Positions 1-5,147 of a stretch of 15,151 nt of DNA are shown here, one piece after another. Origin of the DNA: W1P20-047 sp051878795 (lineage in GTDB: Bacteria > Actinomycetota > Coriobacteriia > Coriobacteriales > Eggerthellaceae). The translations under genes were made by a program, and so were the position numbers. Positions within the stretch are counted from its first letter, which is position 1; every line of letters begins with the position of its first letter. The stretch lies in NCBI GenBank assembly GCA_051878795.1, contig JBJEKU010000048.1, forward strand, positions 1-15,151. Direction: 5' to 3'. The notes below the pieces were generated by a model. That model saw only the letters and a list, made by a program, of their open reading frames with translations, was not told where the DNA came from and did not search any database.

Positions 1-234
1 CTTTTTTTCTAGACTATGCTGCTGCCAAAGTGCGCAAGAAATTGTACGTCACCTCCTTGCTCCCTGCTTTTCTTCCGTATGTTTGCAGCTCGGATTTCCA
101 TGTTGCATTTTCCCAGTTCAGAAGTGGTTGCAACCGCTGGTTGACAGATTGCAAGGCCAAGTTGGTGGAGTGCAACGCGCTCAAAGTCCACCATGGCGGC
201 TATCATGAATTCCCGACGGAAGAAGGAGGAGACA
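1..234. other. Upstream region with spaced TTGCA-like hexamers
   Basis: I see no convincing gene in this stretch; an open frame at 30-251 has no ribosome binding site and no recognisable content. Related hexamers occur at 83-88 (TTGCAG), 103-108 (TTGCAT), 128-133 (TTGCAA), 149-154 (TTGCAA) and 170-175 (GTGCAA). The last three are 21 bp apart, about two helical turns. The copy at 128 sits in a perfect 10-bp palindrome, GGTTGCAACC, at 126-135. Their position just upstream of a regulator gene would suit operator half-sites, but this is inference. The T-run at 2-8 could be the tail of a terminator from a gene outside the window. Confidence 0.35.
223..230 (+). promoter_or_regulatory. Ribosome binding site fixing the XRE gene start
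   Basis: AAGGAGGA lies four bases before the ATG at 235. In-frame ATGs at 193 and 205 have no comparable site and would add residues in front of the HTH fold, so 235 is the preferred start. Confidence 0.75.
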
Positions 235-1230
235 ATGATCCTTGCCGATAAGATCATCGATGAGAGGAAGAAAGCCGGTTGGTCCCAGGAAGAACTGGCT
301 GCGAAGCTAAGCGTTTCCAGGCAGGCGGTAAGCAAGCGGGAAAGCTCCCAGGCGACTCCCGACCTGCAGCGCATCGTGCAGATGGCAGGGCTGTTCGGGG
401 TGACGACCGACTATCTGCTGAAGGAAGACTGCGAGACCATCGCCAAATGCGAGGATGCACCTTTCGTGGGCGAACCCGTCCTGCGTATGGTATCGCTGCA
501 GGAAGCCCAGGATTTCCTGGAGCTGAAGAAGTGGCAGGCGCCCCGCATCGCCTTCGGCGTCGTCCTGTGTATCACAAGTCCCGTTGTTATGCTGATATTG
601 AGCGGTTTGCTGAATGCCGGTGCTATCGGCATGTCGGATGATTCCGTGGTCGCGGCGGGCATGATCGTGCTGCTGCTTATGGTGGCAGCTGCGGTGTTCC
701 TATTCGTGGCGAGCGGGATGAGGGGTAGGAATTTCGAGCATTTCGAGCGCGAGCCCTTCGAAACCGCCTATGGCGTGACCGGTATGGTGAACGAGAAGAA
801 GCGGGCTTTCGAAGGCGGCTATGCGCGCAAGCTCGCATTGGGCGTCGCCCTGTGCATCCTGTCCGTGATACCCATGTTCTTCGCGGTGCTGCTGGGCTTG
901 CCCGACTCTTCCGTATGCATGACCGTCGCCCTGCTGCTGGTGATCGTGGCGGTGGGTGTATACATGATCGTGGGCAGCGGTATCGTCAACGGCAGCTACC
1001 AGATGCTATTGCAGGAAGGCGATTATACGAAGAAGAACAAGCGCACCGAGCGCAAGCTGGACCTGTTCGTGGGCGCGTACTGGTGCCTGGTCGTGGCGAT
1101 CTACCTGTGGTGGAGCTTCAGCACCATGGCCTGGGAGCGTACTTGGATCATCTGGCCGGTGGCTGCGGTGCTGTTTGCGGGGCTCTATGCACTCGCAAAG
1201 GGCGTCATGCAGTCGAGGGAGCGGGGATAA
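235..1230 (+). CDS. XRE-family HTH regulator fused to six membrane helices
   Basis: A 331-residue protein. Residues 5-62 form an XRE/HTH_3 DNA-binding domain (WSQEELAAKLSVSRQAVSK). A linker follows, then six predicted membrane helices at about 105-131, 138-161, 198-221, 226-250, 277-299 and 304-325. The first two hairpins resemble each other (APRIAFGVVLCITSPVV against ARKLALGVALCILSVIP), which suggests an internal duplication. Proteins with this layout are common in Gram-positive bacteria and are usually annotated as membrane-anchored regulators; their signals are mostly unknown. Residue 35 is Arg (CGG at 337-339) and residue 38 is Ser, where this subfamily normally has Trp and Gly (KWESGQ), a departure right after the recognition helix. 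The start is set by the ribosome site at 223-230. The zinc-ribbon gene follows 130 bp later on the same strand, with no clear terminator between them. Confidence 0.85.
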   Translation: MILADKIIDERKKAGWSQEELAAKLSVSRQAVSKRESSQATPDLQRIVQMAGLFGVTTDYLLKEDCETIAKCEDAPFVGEPVLRMVSLQEAQDFLELKKWQAPRIAFGVVLCITSPVVMLILSGLLNAGAIGMSDDSVVAAGMIVLLLMVAAAVFLFVASGMRGRNFEHFEREPFETAYGVTGMVNEKKRAFEGGYARKLALGVALCILSVIPMFFAVLLGLPDSSVCMTVALLLVIVAVGVYMIVGSGIVNGSYQMLLQEGDYTKKNKRTERKLDLFVGAYWCLVVAIYLWWSFSTMAWERTWIIWPVAAVLFAGLYALAKGVMQSRERG

Positions 1231-1360
1231 CCCGACCTTTCAGGCTTTTTCGGATTGAGGTTCGGTCTTGCGTGGAATACCGTGATGGAGCGGTATCATT
1301 GCAACGGGAAAATAAGTGCTTTGAAGCGCTTCTATTGAATGCTTGCGAAAGGAAGAGAAG

Positions 1361-1903
1361 ATGTATTGCACCAGTTGCGGCGCCCAGATGTCTGACGATG
1401 CGAAATTCTGCACGAGCTGCGGTGCGGCTTTGCGGGCTGACGTTCCTGCCGAACCCCAGCCCGAAGCGGTAAGCCAGCCCACTTCCACGGACGATATCTT
1501 CGCCTCCTATCAGCCGCCTGTGGCTCCCGAGCCCGAACTGGAACCGTATGCGTCGCCTGCTGCTTCCCAGCCCGCGTATGTCCAACCGACGTACGCTCAG
1601 CCGACGTACAGTCAACCCACCTACGTTCAGCCCACCTACCAGGAAGCGACCGCAGGCGCCCTGTATCCCATGACCGATACCGACCGCACCCTGCGTCTGA
1701 TCTCCTTCATCTTCTGTATCGTCTGCCTGATTGCCTGCGGCTGGGCGATTATCCCGCTTGCGTGGATGATTCCCATGTCCGTTCGCGCATGGGGCATCTA
1801 CAAAGGCACCAAGCCCAATACGGTGGGCTTCGATATCTGCATGCTCATCTTCTTCAGCCTGGTTTCGGGCATCCTGCTTCTGTGCTCGCATAAGGACAAC
1901 TAA
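1361..1903 (+). CDS. Zinc-ribbon membrane protein with YxQPT-repeat linker
   Basis: A 180-residue protein of unknown function. It opens with a double-CxxC zinc ribbon (YCTSCG at residues 2-7, then FCTSCG about 15 residues on). A Pro/Gln/Glu-rich linker with four YxQPT pentapeptides (residues 73-92) follows, then two hydrophobic helices (about 112-132 and 152-174) and a short polar tail. The ATG at 1361 is chosen because a purine-rich site (GAAAGGAAG) precedes it and the zinc ribbon starts immediately after; an in-frame TTG at 1343 lacks such support. The layout of zinc ribbon, flexible linker and helices is widespread in Gram-positive genomes with no assigned role. It lies downstream of the membrane-bound XRE regulator, which may suggest a shared envelope-linked role. 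The terminator at 1951-1983 closes the unit. Confidence 0.8.
   Translation: MYCTSCGAQMSDDAKFCTSCGAALRADVPAEPQPEAVSQPTSTDDIFASYQPPVAPEPELEPYASPAASQPAYVQPTYAQPTYSQPTYVQPTYQEATAGALYPMTDTDRTLRLISFIFCIVCLIACGWAIIPLAWMIPMSVRAWGIYKGTKPNTVGFDICMLIFFSLVSGILLLCSHKDN
1577..1636 (+). repeat. Four 15-bp in-frame repeats encoding YxQPT
   Basis: Four consecutive 15-bp units encode YVQPT, YAQPT, YSQPT and YVQPT. Synonymous positions differ (CAA/CAG, CCG/CCC, ACG/ACC), so the units are not freshly duplicated and the peptide repeat appears to be under selection. It forms the linker between the zinc ribbon and the membrane helices. Confidence 0.85.
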
Positions 1904-1950
1904 GAAGGGAAGCGAGCCGGTCGTATCTTCGGCTTTCGAGAAAGATCGGA

Positions 1951-1983
1951 AAAGGGGCGATGGCCTATGCCGTCGCCCCTTTT
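1951..1983 (+). terminator. Intrinsic terminator after the zinc-ribbon gene
   Basis: AAAGGGGCGA (1951-1960) pairs with TCGCCCCTTT (1973-1982) around a 12-nt loop, which itself can form GGC/GCC, and ends in TTTT. It lies 48 bp after the stop codon. The rest of the gap to 2162 shows no gene I can support. Confidence 0.8.
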
Positions 1984-2162
1984 CTACGCTGGGCGGCTTC
2001 TTTCGTTTTGGAGTGTCTGCTTCCCATGCGAGAAGTCGGTCTGCAATGGTGTTTCGCAAAGGGGCTTTCGTCGAGGTGCCGGTCGATCTCGTTCGATCTT
2101 GCTTGCGGTTTGCGGTCCGAAGCCCTTTGTTCGGCGGCTCGTTGACAAGGCGGGATGCGCGT

Positions 2163-3422
2163 CTACGAAGCGGGAATTGCGCGGATGATGTCGTAAGGAT
2201 GCGCGGGAAGGTCGATGAGCGCGAAGTAGTATTCCGCCGGGTGGTCGGCGATGTCCACGGGGTAGGGCTCTTCCTGGCGCGGCTTCCAGCCTGAAGTGCC
2301 GCCATCGGTCAGCACCACGGCGCGGCTGAGCGGGTCGTGCATCAGATGGGTCATGCGCACAGGGCGGACCGGCATGTGCGGGGAAAGCAGTTCGAGCGCA
2401 TCGGTGGGGCTGAATTTGCCGCGGCATTTGAACCGGATGCGCCACAGGCCGTCTTCTGCGGCTTCGCAGTCCAACACCTGCGCCGCCCAGACCGTGTTGC
2501 GGAAGTACACCAGGTTCTGCGGGGTCTGGTGCGCAGGGCCGAAATAAAAGCCGGTGGAATAAGGGCGGTGCGAGATGCTCTCCAGCTCCGGCATGAACTG
2601 CGAGGCGGGTGCCCCGTCCAGCACCTGGCGGTAGGCGTTGACCACGCAGGCCACGTAGTAGGCCTTCTTCGTACGGCCTTCGATCTTGATGGAATCGATG
2701 CCGGCTTCGCGCAGCTCGTCCAGGTGCTCGAGCATGCACATATCGTCGGCGTTCAGGATGTAGGACGCCTTTCCGTCTTCTTCCACGGGGAAGTACTTTC
2801 CCTGGTTCCAGGACTCCATGAGCGCGTATTGCCAGCGGCAGGATTGCGCGCAGTTCCCGCGGATGCCGCTGCGTCCGTTCAGGAAGTCGCTGATCAGGCA
2901 GCGCCCCGAATACGCCACGCACATGGCGCCATGCACGAAGGCTTCCAGCTCCATGCCCCGGGGCATTTCCCGTTTCAGCTCGGCAAGCTCGGAAAGCGAC
3001 AGTTCGCGCGCCGCGACGATGCGGCTGGCGCCCAGGTCGTGCCAGACCTTCGCAGCCTGCGCGTTGCAGACGCTTGCCTGGGTGCTCACGTGCAGCTGCA
3101 CGTTCGGTGCGTACGTGCGGGCAAGGGATGCCGCACCCAGGTCGCCTACGATGATCGCGTCGATTCGGGCGGCGTCGGCCCGCTCCAGGAAGTCGGGGAG
3201 CTGGGCAATGTCTTCCCCGTGCATCACCACGTTGCAGGCAAGGTGGACCTTCACTCCCGCAGCGTGGGCTTTGGCGACGACGCGGGGCAAGTCGTCGGTG
3301 CAGAAGTTCGTGGCACGCGCCCTCATGCCGAAGCGCTCGCAGGCAAGATACACTGCATCCGCGCCGAATCGGATCGCATAATCCAGCTGCTCTTCTCCGC
3401 CAGCGGGTGCCAACAGTTCCAT
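2163..3422 (-). CDS. U32-family (TrhP/YegQ-like) Fe-S protein
   Basis: A 419-residue U32 family protein, the usual length for this group. It starts with the typical MELLAPAGG (residues 1-9) and GADAVYL (20-26). The U32 signature is at about 158-182 (ELEAFVHGAMCVAYSGRC). Cys168, Cys175, Cys191 and Cys229 have nearly the spacing of the four cysteines that hold a 4Fe-4S cluster in UbiU-type members; Cys195 is an additional cysteine. IEGRTKKAYYV (residues 248-258) resembles the IEGRTKS motif of TrhP/YegQ, which hydroxylates tRNA uridine 34 using prephenate. The family name 'peptidase' is historical. A tRNA-modification role is therefore the best inference, but ubiquinone-type or 23S rRNA (RlhA) relatives cannot be excluded by eye. 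The ATG at 3422 has an AAAAGGAGA site just upstream; earlier in-frame codons lack one. It is transcribed alone, 413 bp from the next gene. Confidence 0.9.
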   Translation of the reverse strand: MELLAPAGGEEQLDYAIRFGADAVYLACERFGMRARATNFCTDDLPRVVAKAHAAGVKVHLACNVVMHGEDIAQLPDFLERADAARIDAIIVGDLGAASLARTYAPNVQLHVSTQASVCNAQAAKVWHDLGASRIVAARELSLSELAELKREMPRGMELEAFVHGAMCVAYSGRCLISDFLNGRSGIRGNCAQSCRWQYALMESWNQGKYFPVEEDGKASYILNADDMCMLEHLDELREAGIDSIKIEGRTKKAYYVACVVNAYRQVLDGAPASQFMPELESISHRPYSTGFYFGPAHQTPQNLVYFRNTVWAAQVLDCEAAEDGLWRIRFKCRGKFSPTDALELLSPHMPVRPVRMTHLMHDPLSRAVVLTDGGTSGWKPRQEEPYPVDIADHPAEYYFALIDLPAHPYDIIRAIPAS

Positions 3423-3555
3423 GGGTCTCCTTTTCGTGTCGGACGGAAGGCTAACGTCCCGAGGGCGTGCGTTGCCAGGTGGGTTATCCTCACCCGGCTG
3501 ATATGCGCGCCTGTGCTTTTCGGGTGCGGGCCCGACACGCGCACCGGGCACAGGG

Positions 3556-3585
3556 ATTATCCCGCATCGGCGGGCGATACGCCAA
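3556..3585 (-). promoter_or_regulatory. Candidate promoter for the U32 gene
   Basis: Read on the minus strand, TTGGCG (3585-3580) and GATAAT (3561-3556) are separated by 18 bp, giving a leader of about 125 nt before the ATG at 3422. The -10 box matches the consensus at five of six positions. A GC-rich stem (CCTGTGC 3510-3516 with GCACAGG 3548-3554, and inside it GGTGCG with CGCACC) lies at the start of the predicted transcript. Prediction by eye only. Confidence 0.45.
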
Positions 3586-3629
3586 TCGAAGTGGTGCAAA
3601 GCCTTATCTCGTTTCCGGAAGCGGAAGGC

Positions 3630-3752
3630 TTACGGAAGCGAAACCCGATTCGCTTTCGTAAGGATGGAAGTAACGGAAGTGAAATGACATTCGCTTCCGT
3701 AAAGATATCGGTAACGGAAGTGCAATGGCCTTAGCTTCCGTTGATGCGTTTT
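3630..3752. repeat. Three tandem 41-bp palindrome-bearing repeats
   Basis: Three units start at 3630, 3671 and 3712, exactly 41 bp apart. Each holds an inverted repeat with a 6-nt centre. In unit 1, CTTACGGAAGCGAA (3629-3642) pairs with TTCGCTTTCGTAAG (3649-3662) with one G-T. In unit 2, TAACGGAAGTGAA pairs with TTCGCTTCCGTAA. In unit 3, TAACGGAAGTGCA pairs less well with TTAGCTTCCGTTG. A possible degenerate half-unit precedes them at about 3611-3628. The array lies between two minus-strand genes, about 45 bp upstream of the candidate U32 promoter. It could be an operator array or a small intergenic repeat family. The rest of the 413-bp gap holds the candidate promoter and a terminator and no gene. 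Confidence 0.85.
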
Positions 3753-3761
3753 CTCCAGATA

Positions 3762-3807
3762 AGAGAAGGCCCCGCCATGCTTTCCGGGAGGAAGCGGTGG
3801 CGGGGCC
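3762..3807 (-). terminator. Terminator hairpin after the ybjQ-like gene
   Basis: GGCCCCGCCA (3768-3777) pairs perfectly with TGGCGGGGCC (3798-3807), and an inner CTTTCC/GGAAGC stem extends it. On the minus strand it lies 28 bp past the stop codon and is followed by TTCTCTT, a modest U-rich tail. There is no U-run in the plus direction, so it best serves the minus-strand gene. Confidence 0.65.
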
Positions 3808-3835
3808 AAGGTATTCCGGTTCGAGGCTCGATCCG

Positions 3836-4147
3836 TTACTGCAGCTTCACTGCAGTGCCGTAGGCGATGACCTCGATGGTTCCTTCGCAGACGGTGTCGT
3901 TCATGAAGCGCATTCCCACGATAGCGTCGGCTCCCAGGCGGGTTGCCTGGTCGACCATGCGGGCTTCGGCGATATCGCGTGCCTCGTTGAGCATGTCGGT
4001 GTAGGAATTGATCTCGCCGCCGGCAAGGTTCTTGAAGCTTGCCATGATGTCGCGGCCCAGGTGCTTGCAGTAGGCGACGTTGCCGCGGACAAGGCCGAGG
4101 GGCTGGTAGGCGCGGCCGGGAATGACATCGGTAGTGGTAATGAGCAT
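3836..4147 (-). CDS. YbjQ/UPF0145 family protein (heavy-metal-binding-like)
   Basis: A 103-residue protein, the usual size for the YbjQ/UPF0145 (PF01906) family. Typical features are the N-terminal MLITTTDVIPG, the central FKNLAGGEINSYTDML and the C-terminal LGADAIVGMRF. Family members form small oligomers and have been called heavy-metal-binding, but their cellular role is unproven. The ATG at 4147 has an AAAGGA site seven bases upstream, and longer in-frame starts would add residues foreign to the family. It appears to be a single-gene unit with a -10-like TATACT at 4202-4197 and the terminator at 3762-3807. Copies of the palindromic repeat flank it on both sides. Confidence 0.9.
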   Translation of the reverse strand: MLITTTDVIPGRAYQPLGLVRGNVAYCKHLGRDIMASFKNLAGGEINSYTDMLNEARDIAEARMVDQATRLGADAIVGMRFMNDTVCEGTIEVIAYGTAVKLQ

Positions 4148-4196
4148 GGGCGGATCCTTTCGCACAGGGATATCCCCTTCGGGTTTCGATGGCATC

Positions 4197-4202
4197 AGTA
4201 TA
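4197..4202 (-). promoter_or_regulatory. Candidate -10 box of the ybjQ-like gene
   Basis: TATACT on the minus strand, about 50 bp before the start codon, matches the -10 consensus at five of six positions. I found no good -35 box 16-18 bp further upstream, so the call is weak. Confidence 0.35.
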
Positions 4203-4299
4203 CGGGAACAACGGCCTGTCGGATTCGTGGATGGGCATGCAATTGCGTTCGGTTGCATGGGGCGGCGTATGCGCGATCCCGCTTCCCTTCCTGCGTTGT

Positions 4300-4332
4300 T
4301 TATGGAAGCGAAATAGCTTTTCACTTACTGGA
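4300..4332. repeat. Solitary diverged copy of the 41-bp palindromic unit
   Basis: TTATGGAAGCGAA (4300-4312) differs at one base from the TTACGGAAGCGAA arm of the array at 3630. After a 6-7 nt centre comes TTCACTTAC, a weaker match to the right arm. It is about 150 bp upstream of the ybjQ-like start codon, while the array is upstream of the U32 gene. Confidence 0.5.
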
Positions 4333-4541
4333 TGATGCGGGCGGGGGACCCGCCGCCAAGGCGATTGCGTATGGCTTTGACGCCTGAAAACGAAGCGTTC
4401 TCCAAGACTTAGGAGGAATGCGTCAAAAACTTTAATGTTACACCCGTCTCACATATTTCGGGTTTCCTCTTGATTAAAACCTAGAATTGGGTCTGTTGCA
4501 GGCTCTATTCGAACTCATTAATTCTTGCATTCACTCTCGTT

Positions 4542-4649
4542 AAAGATTGCCAGCCGCCCCCTTTGGTTACGAAACGGTGCTTCAATCTTTTTTTGGCCCG
4601 TTGGCAAGGCGAAGCGCTTTCGCGTGGAAACACCGGCATCGTCAACGGG
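4542..4649 (+). promoter_or_regulatory. Foldable leader with attenuator-like hairpin
   Basis: AAAGATTG (4542-4549) pairs with CAATCTTT (4583-4590), whose arm runs into seven T's (4588-4594), like an intrinsic terminator with a 33-nt loop. Immediately after, CCCGTTG (4597-4603) pairs with CAACGGG (4643-4649) and encloses GCGAA/TTCGC (4609-4623). It ends about 67 bp before the transporter operon. It could be an attenuator or a terminator of an unseen transcript. I do not recognise a known riboswitch class. Confidence 0.45.
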
Positions 4650-4702
4650 AGGCCTTGCAAAAGGTTGCCAAAAAAGAGGAATGCATGAATTCGATAATTG
4701 AA

Positions 4703-4709
4703 AAGGAGG
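4703..4709 (+). promoter_or_regulatory. Ribosome binding site of the transporter operon
   Basis: AAGGAGG is seven bases before the ATG at 4717. The in-frame GTG at 4711 is only one base away and is therefore not used. Confidence 0.8.
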
Positions 4710-4716
4710 GGTGCCG

Positions 4717-5001
4717 ATGAATTCCGATGAACAGCAGTCGAAGGCAGGTTTGATCTTCGACATCGCTTTCGAGCTGATCCTGTGCTTCGTGGTCCTGATC
4801 GTGGCGATGCTGCTTTCAAGGAACGACATCATCGGAGGGCCGTATGCTGTGGATGCGGCGTTGATTGCGAAGATAGTAATCGCCGTGTGCCTGGTTGTCG
4901 GCTTGATTGTGTTCATTTCGGTGAAAAGCACCAAGGACATGGACGAATCGATGAAACAGCTCCAAGAAGAGGGTTTTTTGGGTAAGGGTGATCAGCAGTG
5001 A
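4717..5001 (+). CDS. Two-helix small membrane protein, first gene of permease operon
   Basis: A 94-residue protein I do not recognise by family. It has a short polar N-terminus, helices at about 12-33 and 48-69, and a charged C-terminal tail rich in Lys, Glu and Asp. Its stop codon overlaps the GTG of the next small gene by 4 nt (GTGA), and that gene in turn overlaps the permease, so translation is probably coupled. By position it could be an accessory subunit of the permease, in the way that MetS-type small subunits accompany some transporters; this is inference from gene order only. The start at 4717 is fixed by the strong site at 4703-4709. Confidence 0.8.
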   Translation: MNSDEQQSKAGLIFDIAFELILCFVVLIVAMLLSRNDIIGGPYAVDAALIAKIVIAVCLVVGLIVFISVKSTKDMDESMKQLQEEGFLGKGDQQ

Positions 5002-5147
5002 TAGCAACGATAGCGAACATTGCCGCCTGGGCGGGATGTGCAATCCTGGCGTTCGCCCTTCTGAAGGATTTCATTTCGGTGGAACGCGAAAGCAAGAAGC
5101 TGGAACAGAGCAACGAGGAAAGAGCTGAGGCCAATGGCGGAAAGTAA
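4998..5147 (+). CDS. 49-residue single-helix protein overlapping both neighbours
   Basis: A GTG at 4998 opens a 49-codon frame ending at TAA 5145-5147. The product has one hydrophobic helix at about residues 4-25 (ANIAAWAGCAILAFALL), then a highly charged tail (VERESKKLEQSNEERAEANGGK) able to form a short coil. AAGGGTG (4984-4990) lies seven bases before the GTG. It overlaps the upstream gene by 4 nt and the permease ATG (5134) by 14 nt, which favours a real coupled gene over chance. The helix plus charged tail resembles small transporter subunits in general layout, but I recognise no family. Confidence 0.7.
   Translation: MIATIANIAAWAGCAILAFALLKDFISVERESKKLEQSNEERAEANGGK

Larger units (their letters stand above)
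4148..4716. other. Intergenic region between divergent units
   Basis: This 569-bp gap separates the minus-strand ybjQ-like gene from the plus-strand transporter operon. It holds the candidate -10 box, the diverged repeat, a GC stem (GGCGGG 4340-4345 with CCCGCC 4349-4354) and an inverted repeat, TTTGACGC (4376-4383) with GCGTCAAA (4420-4427). The foldable leader at 4542-4649 is listed separately. I found no protein-coding gene and no convincing plus-strand promoter. An AGGAGG at 4411 is one base from an ATG that opens only a five-codon frame. Confidence 0.6.

Noticed and set aside
30..251. A 73-codon plus-strand frame at the left edge
   Set aside because: No ribosome site, no domain, and it runs through the XRE gene's own ribosome site and start.
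2337..3734. A 465-codon plus-strand frame opposite the U32 gene
   Set aside because: It is antisense to a clear family protein; its His/Val/Gly-rich composition is typical of a shadow frame in GC-rich DNA.
3630..3752. The 41-bp repeats as a CRISPR array
   Set aside because: The units are contiguous palindromes with no unique spacers of regular length and no cas genes nearby.
4411..4432. AGGAGG followed by an ATG and a five-codon frame as a leader peptide
   Set aside because: The spacing of one base is too short, and the peptide has no run of codons suggesting attenuation.
4496..4524. TTGCAG and TAATTC with 17-bp spacing as a promoter for the small-protein operon
   Set aside because: Only three and two of six consensus matches; not better than chance.
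4692..4697. GATAAT as the -10 box of the transporter operon
   Set aside because: Transcription would begin inside the ribosome site, and no -35 lies at the right distance.
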